From: Cytophagales bacterium
GTDB taxonomy: Bacteria; Bacteroidota; Bacteroidia; Cytophagales; Spirosomataceae
NCBI GenBank assembly: GCA_024742395.1
Contig: JANSYO010000040.1
Span: 1 to 44,129, forward strand
Direction: 5' to 3'
Length of the DNA stretch: 44,129 nt
Notes under the pieces: generated by a model
Database searches by the model: none
Told to the model about the DNA's origin: nothing
Seen by the model: the letters and a program-made list of their open reading frames with translations, nothing else
In this document: positions 7,607 through 15,418 of the stretch, in pieces
How the letters are laid out: each line of letters starts with the position of its first letter
How positions within the stretch are numbered: position 1 is the stretch's first letter
Made by a program: the position numbers and the translations under genes

Positions 7607-9907
7607 ATGAATCAATTGAGGAAACTCATTTTTACAATTTTCCTATTTCTAAATTTTAGTCTGGCGGTTTCTGCCCAGATTGAAATCGTTTTTCCTGCTA
7701 CAAGAGCGGTTTTTCAACGAGACAACCAAAACAACGGTTACATACCTGTTACAGGTATCACCAGCAAAGAGGTAACCAGAGTAGAGGGGAGATTAGTGCC
7801 TATGGTGGAAGGACAGGGTACGGAAACTGGCTGGCAATTGGTAGATGATAAATTGACAGCAGGTACTTTTACCGGAAGGATTGCCGGAACGGGCGGTTGG
7901 TACAAATTACAAATAAGGACGTATGTGAATGAATCTTTAAATTCAATTGCAACGTTGGAAAGAGTGGGTATAGGAGAAGTATTTGTGGTTTCTGGTCAAT
8001 CAAATGCCCAGGGCTTTTTAAGGTTTAACCCAAAAGGAGCCAAAGACGACAGGGTGAATGGATACGGCTTCTATAAGTCAGATTTTCTGGAAGAGAATCC
8101 TACGTTAACTGATATCAGGCACATAGATAGAGAACTCGATATTGGTCCGCACGGTCAGAGTGCCTGGGCTTGGGGCGAATTTGGGGATAAAATAGCCAGT
8201 AAGTTTAATGTGCCGGTTTTGATTTTCAATACCGCTTATGAAGGTACTTTAATCGAAAACTGGGTAAAAAGTGCGAATGGCGAATCTACAGTACATCAAG
8301 GTTATGGTTTTACATTTCCAGGAGGTACTCCTTATTCATTTTTACGTATAGTATTACAAAATCATGCCTCTATGTATGGTATGAGATCAATCATTTGGAT
8401 ACAAGGAGAGAGTGATTACCAGACCAATGGAGATATTTACTACGCTAATTTAAAGTACTTTATAAACAAGGTGGGTGCAGATATAGGTAAAACCATCAAT
8501 TGGTTTGTGACGAAGACATCATTGAATTTTAGTATGTCTTTTGACCAGATTTTGTTTGCACAGCAAAAGGTCATTAATGAACTTTCTAATGTACATGCTG
8601 GTCCATTGACAGATTATGTTGGAATACCCAGGATAGATGGTGTTCATTTATTCAATAATGGGTTTCTAGATGGTATATCAGAGCTTGCAACTGCCTTAGA
8701 CAACTCTTTTAATCAGTCCTTACTCAATCAGATGCCTCCTATGCAGCCGAGTGATTTTGTAACGGTTTCGGCAGTGTGTACTGCTTCAGGTAATGCAAGA
8801 ATAAGTCTTTCAGGAAGTTATCCATCTATTAAATGGAACAATAATACCACCTCTTCTGTAGTGGAAGTTTCTACAGGAACTGCAAAAGCAACTCTAAGAG
8901 ATAGCAAAGGGAATTACTTGTTCACTGAAAGTATAAGGGTTTCTAATTTATTTCCAGAGGCTCCTCAAATTTCTTCTGATCTAGGGACGGTATTCTGTGA
9001 AGGAAAGACCGCCACAATAACAACCAACAGGACCGATTTTACTATTGAGTGGCAGGATGGGAGCAATTCACAAACCTTCTCTGTGTCTAAAACAGCCAGT
9101 GTTTTTGCAAAATACAGGAATAATTCGGGATGTGTTTCGCCGATATCTAATACCATTAATTTAAAAGTGGTACCTACACCTGCTACTCCGGTAATAACTA
9201 GTCAGACGGGTAGTTTTGGTGAATGCGAAGGAAGTACCATTGTTTTGGCGGCAAATACCGGTGCGAACAAGGCCGTGTGGAGTAATGGACGTGAATCAAA
9301 TACCGTAAGTATTAATTCAGTTGGGAAACAATCATTTACGGTAAAGGCTGTGACACCTGAAGGCTGCGAATCCGCTTTGTCTGAGGAAATAGAAACAGAA
9401 ATCTATAGCAGACCTTTACCCCCTGTTATAGAGCAGGAAGGCCCCTATTCATTAGGTATTGCTAACTCCCAGGTATACGAAAGTTATGTCTGGAAGTTAG
9501 AAGGCAGTGTGCTAGAAGGAGAGGTAAGTAAGAATATCCTAGCCCCTCAAGATGGTTATTATTCTGTCTTAGGTTTTGAGCGTCATGCCGCACCTTTCGG
9601 AGCTATTTGTCTATCCAAGGATTCAGGACTCTTTTTTTATCAAAGAGCTGAGGATGCACAAGGGCTCTCAGTTTATCCTAATCCTATTGAGAATAATCGT
9701 GTATTTCTATCTTCAGACACAGTAATAGAAGGAGCGAGTATTTCAATGATTGACAATGTAGGTCGCAGGATTATCAGAAATCAAAGAGTAGGTGATATTT
9801 CTACACCATATGAATTAAGCTTTCCGGATGGAATTTATCAAGGAACATACTACTTAATCATTAATTATAATGGCTTGGAGCGTAGATTCAGGCTATTTTT
9901 TAAATAA
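7607..9907 (+). CDS. Secreted SGNH/sialate O-acetylesterase-like protein with T9SS sorting domain
   Basis: 766 residues. A Sec signal peptide (residues 1-23, ending AVSA^Q) is followed by an SGNH-type esterase domain of the sialate O-acetylesterase (SASA) kind: Ser132 in GEVFVVSGQSNAQG, QGESD at 266-270, and the Asp344/His347 pair in IDGVHLFNNG complete a plausible catalytic set. Residues 385-610 look like Ig-like/PKD modules with paired Cys (TVFCEGKTATITT, FGECEGSTIVLAA). The last 80 residues (LSVYPNPIENNRVFLSS ... YYLIINYNGLERRF) form a type A T9SS sorting domain, so the protein should be exported across the outer membrane and held at the surface or released. It likely removes acetyl groups from glycans; the substrate is unknown. 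Its 3' end overlaps the convergent trmH-like gene by 43 bases. Confidence 0.85.
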   Translation: MNQLRKLIFTIFLFLNFSLAVSAQIEIVFPATRAVFQRDNQNNGYIPVTGITSKEVTRVEGRLVPMVEGQGTETGWQLVDDKLTAGTFTGRIAGTGGWYKLQIRTYVNESLNSIATLERVGIGEVFVVSGQSNAQGFLRFNPKGAKDDRVNGYGFYKSDFLEENPTLTDIRHIDRELDIGPHGQSAWAWGEFGDKIASKFNVPVLIFNTAYEGTLIENWVKSANGESTVHQGYGFTFPGGTPYSFLRIVLQNHASMYGMRSIIWIQGESDYQTNGDIYYANLKYFINKVGADIGKTINWFVTKTSLNFSMSFDQILFAQQKVINELSNVHAGPLTDYVGIPRIDGVHLFNNGFLDGISELATALDNSFNQSLLNQMPPMQPSDFVTVSAVCTASGNARISLSGSYPSIKWNNNTTSSVVEVSTGTAKATLRDSKGNYLFTESIRVSNLFPEAPQISSDLGTVFCEGKTATITTNRTDFTIEWQDGSNSQTFSVSKTASVFAKYRNNSGCVSPISNTINLKVVPTPATPVITSQTGSFGECEGSTIVLAANTGANKAVWSNGRESNTVSINSVGKQSFTVKAVTPEGCESALSEEIETEIYSRPLPPVIEQEGPYSLGIANSQVYESYVWKLEGSVLEGEVSKNILAPQDGYYSVLGFERHAAPFGAICLSKDSGLFFYQRAEDAQGLSVYPNPIENNRVFLSSDTVIEGASISMIDNVGRRIIRNQRVGDISTPYELSFPDGIYQGTYYLIINYNGLERRFRLFFK

Positions 9908-10431
9908 TAATCCCACAGAATGATTCCGGCAGATACGCTTACATTAAAAGAATGTTTGGTGCCAAACTGTGGAATTTCCAGTATGATGTCGGCTAGTTCA
10001 ATAACATCTTGTGCCACGCCGAAAACTTCGTTTCCAAAGATAAAAGCATAGGAGCTCTCAGGCTGAGGAAAGAATTCATCGAGATAAACACTTTCTTTGG
10101 CTTGTTCAATGGCTACTATTTTTGTTCCTGATTGCTTTAATTGAGAAACCGCATCTATGGTATTTTCGAAATAGTTATAATTCACAGATTCTGTGGCTCC
10201 AAGAGCAGTTTTCTCAATTTCTTTATTGGGTGGTGTACCTGTTATGCCGCATAAATAAATTGACTGAACTCTGAAGGCATCTGATGTCCTAAAGAATGAT
10301 CCTACATTTTGTAAGCTTCTTATATTATCCAAAAGTATAGTAACCGGAATTTTATCTGCCTGTTTAAATTCAGTAGGACTAATTCTGTTGAGTTCTTCCA
10401 TACTCGTTTTGTGAATCTGCTTAGATGGCAT
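9865..10431 (-). CDS. TrmH/SpoU-family RNA ribose methyltransferase
   Basis: 188 residues, a SPOUT-class S-adenosylmethionine-dependent 2'-O-ribose methyltransferase acting on tRNA or rRNA. The three SpoU motifs are present: motif 1 LDNIRSLQNVGSFFRT (34-49, with Asn36 and the catalytic Arg48), motif 2 FIFGNEVFGV (130-139, Glu135), and motif 3 EIPQFGTKHSFNVSVSAGII (152-171, the knot and cofactor loop). It has no N-terminal substrate-binding L30e-like domain, as in TrmL and short TrmH proteins. The exact target nucleotide cannot be read from sequence. It is divergent from the 10471 gene and overlaps the end of the esterase gene. The start is at the first ATG; Met11 is an alternative. Confidence 0.9.
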   Translation of the reverse strand: MPSKQIHKTSMEELNRISPTEFKQADKIPVTILLDNIRSLQNVGSFFRTSDAFRVQSIYLCGITGTPPNKEIEKTALGATESVNYNYFENTIDAVSQLKQSGTKIVAIEQAKESVYLDEFFPQPESSYAFIFGNEVFGVAQDVIELADIILEIPQFGTKHSFNVSVSAGIILWDYYLKNSLNLRSKPL

Positions 10432-10470
10432 AATAATTGACGTGTTCTTTATGAAGATGATTAAATACGT

Positions 10471-11748
10471 ATGCGAGTACTAAGAATAATTGTAGCGTTA
10501 ACTCTAATATCCACACTGGTTAAGGCACAAAGTAAATCAAATCCGGCCGTTGCTGAAAGCAAAGGTCAAGAGACAATATTAAATACCCAATCTGAACTAC
10601 AGGTTTCAGAGGTATTCGAAGGTCCAGACTGCATTGGTCGTGCGGCCAATTCAATTACCGTGGTAAATACACTAATAAAAGGTGGGTCTGCAGGTTGTTT
10701 AGACTTACAAGCAACGGATAATATAGACTTAGAAGACTTTTTTGATTCTGAGTTTGGAAGCTCATTTGATGCAAGGATTGTTTCTTCAATCACAGATCCG
10801 GATCCGGACCCAGATCCAGACCCAGACCCGATAGAAAAAGTATGTGAAAATCTAGCCAATCATGGTCCTGCTAATCCGCATTTATATGGTCATGCCTCTT
10901 CTAATTCTTTTGTTGGAGATTTAATCTCACTTTACACACCTGAATATAAAATAGAAGGTTTGACTGATTGGAAACTTATGAGCACTTCTGGACCCGCGAA
11001 ACCAGGTAGTGACTTAAAACATCATTATTTCAGAGAACCATCTGATGGTAATTCTCATAACATCATTCTGAGAACCAAAGCTGGCTGTCAAGAGTACAGA
11101 GATGTGAGAAATCAGAAGGTAAACTCTAACACACTTGAGGAAATGATGACATTCAGTGGGTTAGGGGCTATGAATCCCAAAATTACAGATTATTACATAA
11201 TGGTGAACTCAGAACTTGAAAATAGAGGTCTTTATGAGCAGATTCCAGTTTACAATTTATTTACCGATAGAGTAGTCAATAATTTAGCTTTAAGAGTGAA
11301 TGGTCAGGATTATGCGGCATTCCGATACTATAACTACGCCTTGTTTAACATACGAGGTAATTCAGATAGGATGGATACTCCTGCTCTTTTTCCGCCACAG
11401 AAGGATTTTGTGCTTGATATTTCTGATGATGGTTTCGCAACTGCCTCCAGGTATAATGTGTACAGGAATTATCAAGGCGGGCACTGGTCTACAGTGACCA
11501 CCATGACTCGCCATGATGGTAAGGTAACGGCTACGGTACAAGGAATTAACTGGGAGATAGACCAAATATTGGTAAACACGGCTACAGGGCAGAGCTATTC
11601 TAATATCCCGGCCTTTGGTAATGTATTTGACTTAGGGTATTTGGCAGACGGCACCTATATTTTCAAATCGAAAACATATCATGGTGTAACCATCAATGAA
11701 AAGATTGTGATAAAAGTGAAGAGGCCTTCTATAGTTAACGAATATTGA
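10471..11748 (+). CDS. Exported protein of unknown function with Asp-Pro linker
   Basis: 425 residues and not recognised. Residues 1-19 (RVLRIIVALTLISTLVKA) are a Sec signal cleaved before Gln20. The mature N-terminal part to about residue 105 has three Cys and no known domain. Residues 109-120 are six consecutive Asp-Pro pairs, a stiff acidic linker. The C-terminal 300 residues (VCENLANHGPANPHLYGH ... FDLGYLADGTYIFKSKTYHGVTINEKIVIKVKR) are strand-rich; the last 60 look like a small beta-sandwich, but I cannot show they are a T9SS sorting domain. It is probably periplasmic or surface-exposed. It lies between trmH (divergent) and a GH16 gene (convergent, four bases away). Confidence 0.7.
   Translation: MRVLRIIVALTLISTLVKAQSKSNPAVAESKGQETILNTQSELQVSEVFEGPDCIGRAANSITVVNTLIKGGSAGCLDLQATDNIDLEDFFDSEFGSSFDARIVSSITDPDPDPDPDPDPIEKVCENLANHGPANPHLYGHASSNSFVGDLISLYTPEYKIEGLTDWKLMSTSGPAKPGSDLKHHYFREPSDGNSHNIILRTKAGCQEYRDVRNQKVNSNTLEEMMTFSGLGAMNPKITDYYIMVNSELENRGLYEQIPVYNLFTDRVVNNLALRVNGQDYAAFRYYNYALFNIRGNSDRMDTPALFPPQKDFVLDISDDGFATASRYNVYRNYQGGHWSTVTTMTRHDGKVTATVQGINWEIDQILVNTATGQSYSNIPAFGNVFDLGYLADGTYIFKSKTYHGVTINEKIVIKVKRPSIVNEY
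10795..10830 (+). repeat. Six-fold hexanucleotide repeat coding (Asp-Pro)6
   Basis: Six near-identical 6-base units (GATCCG, GATCCG, GACCCA, GATCCA, GACCCA, GACCCG). Each codes Asp-Pro, so gain or loss of a unit changes linker length without breaking the frame. Confidence 0.9.
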
Positions 11749-11752
11749 TCTT

Positions 11753-12631
11753 TCAATCAACTTCGGTTTCTACTAAATCATAGTATCTCACATAATCCAC
11801 AAGCATTTTTTGTGGGAATATACTATCGTCAATGCCTTGCTGTCCACCCCAACTACCGCCTACGGCAATATTGAGTAAAAGATGTTGAGCTCTATCAAAT
11901 GGCCATTCTGCGTAAGTTTGGCCAGAGTATTTTTTAAATTCAAAAAGCTTACTATCGTCAATGTAAAATTCAATGACATTTGGATACCAATCGAGACGAT
12001 AAACATGAAATTCAGTACTGGCATTTTTAACCACTTTATTCGCACCTTTATTAGTTCCGTTTATGTGGTTGTACGCTTTGGTATGGATATTGGTGTGAAC
12101 TCTATCCTGATCCATACCTACATGTTCCATGATGTCTATTTCACCATTGTCAGGCCAATAGGCATTGCCATAGGTATCTTTCGTGGCCAGGGTCCAGATA
12201 GCCGCCCAGGTTCCTCTACCTGAAGGAAGTTTTGCTTTTACTTCTACTCTGCCATATAAAAAATCCTTTTTGTTTTTGGTTACCAGTCTCGCTGAAGTAT
12301 AGAGAGGTGAAGTTTTGTTTTTAATGGCTTCGATAACAAGATTTCCGTTTTCTACACGGGCATTTTCTTTGTTTGAAGTATAAAACTGAGACTCATTGTT
12401 GCCCCAGCCATTACCGCCAATATCGTATCCCCAAATATCGGAATCAGGAAGTCCATCTTCATCAAATTCATCACTCCAAGTGATATCTTCAGCAAAAGAA
12501 TAAACTATTTTTTTAGCAGGAGGTGTGCCTTCTGGGATATCCAGTTGACCTTTGGGTTGCGTTTCTGTCTTTGTACAAAAGCTGAAGGTAAATAAGGTTA
12601 AGATAGTTGAAAGCGAAAGTATTCTTGTCAT
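11753..12631 (-). CDS. GH16 endo-beta-glucanase (laminarinase-like) lipoprotein
   Basis: 292 residues from the ATG at 12631; the frame runs to 12679, but the longer N-terminus would sit in front of the signal. MTRILSLSTILTLFTFSFC is a lipoprotein signal with Cys19. The GH16 jelly-roll domain covers about 45-288: WSDEFD near the start, GRVEVKAKLPSGRGTWAAIW, the catalytic GEIDIMEHVG (nucleophile Glu164, Asp166, acid/base Glu169), and WPFDRAQHLLLNIAVGGSWGG at the end. ExDxxE with a bulge is the laminarinase/beta-1,3(4)-glucanase form, though specificity within GH16 is not certain. It is a likely surface or periplasmic lipoprotein degrading algal or fungal beta-glucan. No SusC/SusD pair is adjacent; the nearest begins about 2.8 kb away. 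Confidence 0.93.
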   Translation of the reverse strand: MTRILSLSTILTLFTFSFCTKTETQPKGQLDIPEGTPPAKKIVYSFAEDITWSDEFDEDGLPDSDIWGYDIGGNGWGNNESQFYTSNKENARVENGNLVIEAIKNKTSPLYTSARLVTKNKKDFLYGRVEVKAKLPSGRGTWAAIWTLATKDTYGNAYWPDNGEIDIMEHVGMDQDRVHTNIHTKAYNHINGTNKGANKVVKNASTEFHVYRLDWYPNVIEFYIDDSKLFEFKKYSGQTYAEWPFDRAQHLLLNIAVGGSWGGQQGIDDSIFPQKMLVDYVRYYDLVETEVD

Positions 12632-12676
12632 TAGGTAGGTGATTTCAGGTGTATTTCTTAGATTCGAAATTGCGAA

Positions 12677-12684
12677 CAAAGATA
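12677..12684 (-). promoter_or_regulatory. -7 element for the GH16 gene
   Basis: On the minus strand TATCTTTG matches TAnnTTTG exactly and sits 46 bases before the chosen GH16 start. No TTG is found at the right -33 distance, so only the -7 match supports it. It lies within 20 bases of the divergent gene's start. Confidence 0.45.
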
Positions 12685-12694
12685 CCTTTAGACA

Positions 12695-13591
12695 ATGAAA
12701 AATAGTAATAAAAACCGTAGAGATGTACTTAAAGCCTTAGCCGGTACGGCAGGATTGAGCCTTGCAGCTGGTATAGATGCCAGGCTTTCTGCTTCTGAAA
12801 ATGTACTGCCAGCCTCATTAAAAGGCAGAGTTAATCATAGTGTTTGCAGATGGTGTTACAGAGATATAGAGTTTGAAGATTTATGCAAGGCTTCGGTTGA
12901 AATAGGGTTGAAGTCGATAGAAATAATCAGTGTAAAAGATTTTCCGGTACTCAAAAAGTATGGTCTGTCTTGTGCAATGGCCTCAACTTCTTTCCCAGGT
13001 TTTGGTATCACTAACGGTTGGAATAAAATCGAAAACCATAAAGCCATGATTGAGGGCTTTAAAGTGGATATTGACCATGTGGCCAATGCCGGGTTCAAGA
13101 ATCTCATTACTTTTTCAGGAAACAGAGAACCAGGCTTATCTGATGAGCAAGGGTTGGAGAACTGTGCAATAGGTATTAAACAAATTATGGAATATGCCGA
13201 AAAGAGAGGTGTGGTTATCGTCATGGAATTGCTAAATAGTAAGGTCAATCATCCTAATTACATGTGTGACCATACCAGTTGGGGAGTAGAGTTATGCAAG
13301 AAAATAGGCTCTGAGAATTTTAAGCTTCTTTATGATATCTATCATATGCAAATTATGGATGGGGATGTTATCCAGACTATAAAAGACAATCATCAGTATT
13401 TTGCCCATTATCACACTGGAGGCGTGCCAGGTCGAAATGAAATTGATGACACTCAGGAATTGTATTATCCGGCAATAATTAAAGCTATATTAGATACTGG
13501 TTATACCGGTTACATTGGTCAGGAATTTATTCCTAAAAGGGAAGATAAGCTCGCTTCTTTAAAACAAGGTGTTACTATTTGTGATGTTTGA
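12695..13591 (+). CDS. Sugar phosphate isomerase/epimerase-like TIM barrel with twin-arginine signal
   Basis: 298 residues. The N-terminus NKNRRDVLKALAGTAGLSLAAG is a twin-arginine (Tat) type signal, so the protein is probably exported folded to the periplasm. The rest is an AP-endonuclease-2/xylose-isomerase-like barrel of the hydroxypyruvate isomerase group. Candidate metal ligands are Glu178 (VIVMELLNSK), Asp214 and His217 (LLYDIYHMQ), His240 (HYHTGGVPGR) and Glu277 (YIGQEFIPK), in the usual order. The reaction is unknown; isomerisation or epimerisation of a free sugar is the family expectation. It is divergent from the GH16 gene (63 bases between starts) and is followed after 10 bases by the lamin-tail protein gene, so the last two probably form an operon. 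Confidence 0.85.
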   Translation: MKNSNKNRRDVLKALAGTAGLSLAAGIDARLSASENVLPASLKGRVNHSVCRWCYRDIEFEDLCKASVEIGLKSIEIISVKDFPVLKKYGLSCAMASTSFPGFGITNGWNKIENHKAMIEGFKVDIDHVANAGFKNLITFSGNREPGLSDEQGLENCAIGIKQIMEYAEKRGVVIVMELLNSKVNHPNYMCDHTSWGVELCKKIGSENFKLLYDIYHMQIMDGDVIQTIKDNHQYFAHYHTGGVPGRNEIDDTQELYYPAIIKAILDTGYTGYIGQEFIPKREDKLASLKQGVTICDV

Positions 13592-13601
13592 TAAATTTTG
13601 A

Positions 13602-15290
13602 ATGCGTCTAGGTTCTGTTTCTAAATATTTTGTTTTTTCGATTGTACTAATAATTGTACTTACAGCAAACGATCTGTTTGCTCAGCAAAAGAACAGTCTC
13701 ATCATAACAGAAATTTTTGCAGATCCTACACCAAGTCATGGATTGCCGGAAAAGGAGTTTATTGAACTATACAATAACAGTCAGGACGTCATTGAGTTAA
13801 ATGACTATACGCTTTTTTATGCCTCTTCTGAAGTACAGCTACCAGAATATGAACTGAAACCTCAGGAGTATATTATAGCTTGTAGGTTTAATAATGCAGA
13901 GTTTTATGAGCCTTACGGCAATGTGCTGGCTCTGGAAAAGTTTTCATTACTTAATTCAGGTACAACCTTAAAATTAATTGGTTCAGATGGGTATGAAGTG
14001 TTTTCGGTAACCTATTCCTCTGACTGGTATTCACCAAATAGAGATCAAGGTTATTCTTTAGAGATGGTTGACTTGAATTATCCCTGTTCAGGTTTTGGCA
14101 ATTGGACATCTAGTTTAGCCGAAGAAGGCGGAACCCCCGGAAGAGAAAATGCTTCTAAAGGGAGTAACCCTGATTTGAGTGCACCCGAATTTATAAGTTA
14201 TTCATCTGAAAATAATCTGGACTTTACTTTTGTGTTCTCCGAGAATATAGAGGAGGGCTTTTCGGTTACTTCTGATTCTGCAATTACCTTTGATAAGATT
14301 GAAGTATCAACCTTAAACAGGAATGAAGTACAAATAACTTTAAGCCAAACTTTGTCAGAAAATTCTTTTTTGACCTTAAACTTTACAGATATTTCCGATT
14401 GTTCTGGCAATAGCACCGATTTAGTAAGTGTTGAAATTGGGAATGTCTCTTTTCCGAAAATAGGAGAAGTGTTACTTTCAGAAATATTGTTTAATCCTAT
14501 TTCTGGCGGAGCAGATTTTGTAGAAGTCTATAATGTTTCAGATCATTTGTTAAATATTGGCAACTTACTACTTGCCAGATCGAATACACTTGGTGAAATA
14601 GATAGCCCAAAGCCGATCTCTACCTCAGCTGTACTACTTGAGCCTGGTGAAGTGGTATGCCTTACTGAAGACAAGTTGGTTCAAAAAGAATTATATCCAA
14701 AAGCTGATCTAAATCATATTGTTGAGGTACTTTCTATGCCTACGTATAGTAATGAGAGTGGAGAAGTGATTTTGACGAATATTAATGGTGAAATCTATGA
14801 CAGGTTTTACTATGAAGAGAATATGCACCATCCGTCAATAGATAAGCCTGATGGAGTGTCCCTTGAAAGAATAAACTTTTTGGATTTAACTAATAACGCC
14901 ATAAAATGGCTTTCTTCTTCGTTTTCAGAGAATTATGCTACTCCCGGTTATAGACTTCAACGTAATGAGCTCAGTCAAAATGAGTTTACTGTTGCAGCCG
15001 AAGCTCCATTTTTCACACCGAATGGTGATGGTTTTAATGAAACGGTGGGAATTGAGTTTGCCACACAATATGCGGGCAATTTAAGCTCCGTAATCTATGA
15101 TTCCAATGGCAGTTTGATCCGGAAAATTGCGTCGAATGAATATTTGAGCGGAACGTATACTTTTAATTGGGATGGGCTTGATCAAAGCGGAAAGCCAGTG
15201 TTGACTGGTTATTACCTGGTTCATGCTCAACTTAGAACTAACGATCTTATAACGGAAAGGATAATCAAAATCCTCAATGTCTCGGAGTGA
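13602..15290 (+). CDS. Secreted lamin-tail domain protein with CHU_C-type C-terminus
   Basis: 562 residues. The signal peptide covers about residues 1-27 (FVFSIVLIIVLTANDLFA^QQ). Two lamin-tail (LTD) beta-sandwich domains are visible: one from LIITEIFADPTPSHG...EFIELYNNS to about 170, one from VLLSEILFNPISGGADFVEVYNVS (about 290) to about 435. Between them is an Ig-like stretch with FVFSENIEEGFSV. The C-terminal 90 residues, from AEAPFFTPNGDGFNETVGIEF to GYYLVHAQLRTNDLITERIIKIL, are a gliding-motility-type CHU_C/FlgD-like domain that normally marks T9SS cargo. It is a structural or adhesive surface protein by inference; no catalytic motif is seen. It follows the Tat isomerase gene by 10 bases. 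Confidence 0.85.
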   Translation: MRLGSVSKYFVFSIVLIIVLTANDLFAQQKNSLIITEIFADPTPSHGLPEKEFIELYNNSQDVIELNDYTLFYASSEVQLPEYELKPQEYIIACRFNNAEFYEPYGNVLALEKFSLLNSGTTLKLIGSDGYEVFSVTYSSDWYSPNRDQGYSLEMVDLNYPCSGFGNWTSSLAEEGGTPGRENASKGSNPDLSAPEFISYSSENNLDFTFVFSENIEEGFSVTSDSAITFDKIEVSTLNRNEVQITLSQTLSENSFLTLNFTDISDCSGNSTDLVSVEIGNVSFPKIGEVLLSEILFNPISGGADFVEVYNVSDHLLNIGNLLLARSNTLGEIDSPKPISTSAVLLEPGEVVCLTEDKLVQKELYPKADLNHIVEVLSMPTYSNESGEVILTNINGEIYDRFYYEENMHHPSIDKPDGVSLERINFLDLTNNAIKWLSSSFSENYATPGYRLQRNELSQNEFTVAAEAPFFTPNGDGFNETVGIEFATQYAGNLSSVIYDSNGSLIRKIASNEYLSGTYTFNWDGLDQSGKPVLTGYYLVHAQLRTNDLITERIIKILNVSE

Positions 15291-15377
15291 GACAATATTT
15301 TTTAACCGTTAAATCATTTTTTGAAGTCCAATTATTTGTGCCTATAATACAATTATGTAATTTGCACTGTTCAAATA

Positions 15378-15385
15378 TATATTTG
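15378..15385 (+). promoter_or_regulatory. -7 element before susC1
   Basis: TATATTTG matches TAnnTTTG and lies 33 bases before the susC1 ATG. A TTG at the standard -33 spacing is not seen. The 128-base gap between the lamin-tail gene and susC1 is the only place a promoter for this operon could lie outside coding DNA. Confidence 0.4.
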
Positions 15386-15418
15386 GATATTATTCTTTAA
15401 CCATTAACCATTTATTCT

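Noticed and set aside
10566-10859. Minus-strand frame with a Gly-Ser repeat
   Set aside because: The GSGSGS run is simply the reverse complement of the Asp-Pro codons in the real gene.
11749-11752. Terminator between the Asp-Pro protein gene and the GH16 gene
   Set aside because: The gap is four bases and no hairpin is visible in or around it.
12683-12690. TACCTTTA as a -7 element for the Tat isomerase-like gene
   Set aside because: It lies only five bases from the ATG and deviates from TAnnTTTG at the last base.
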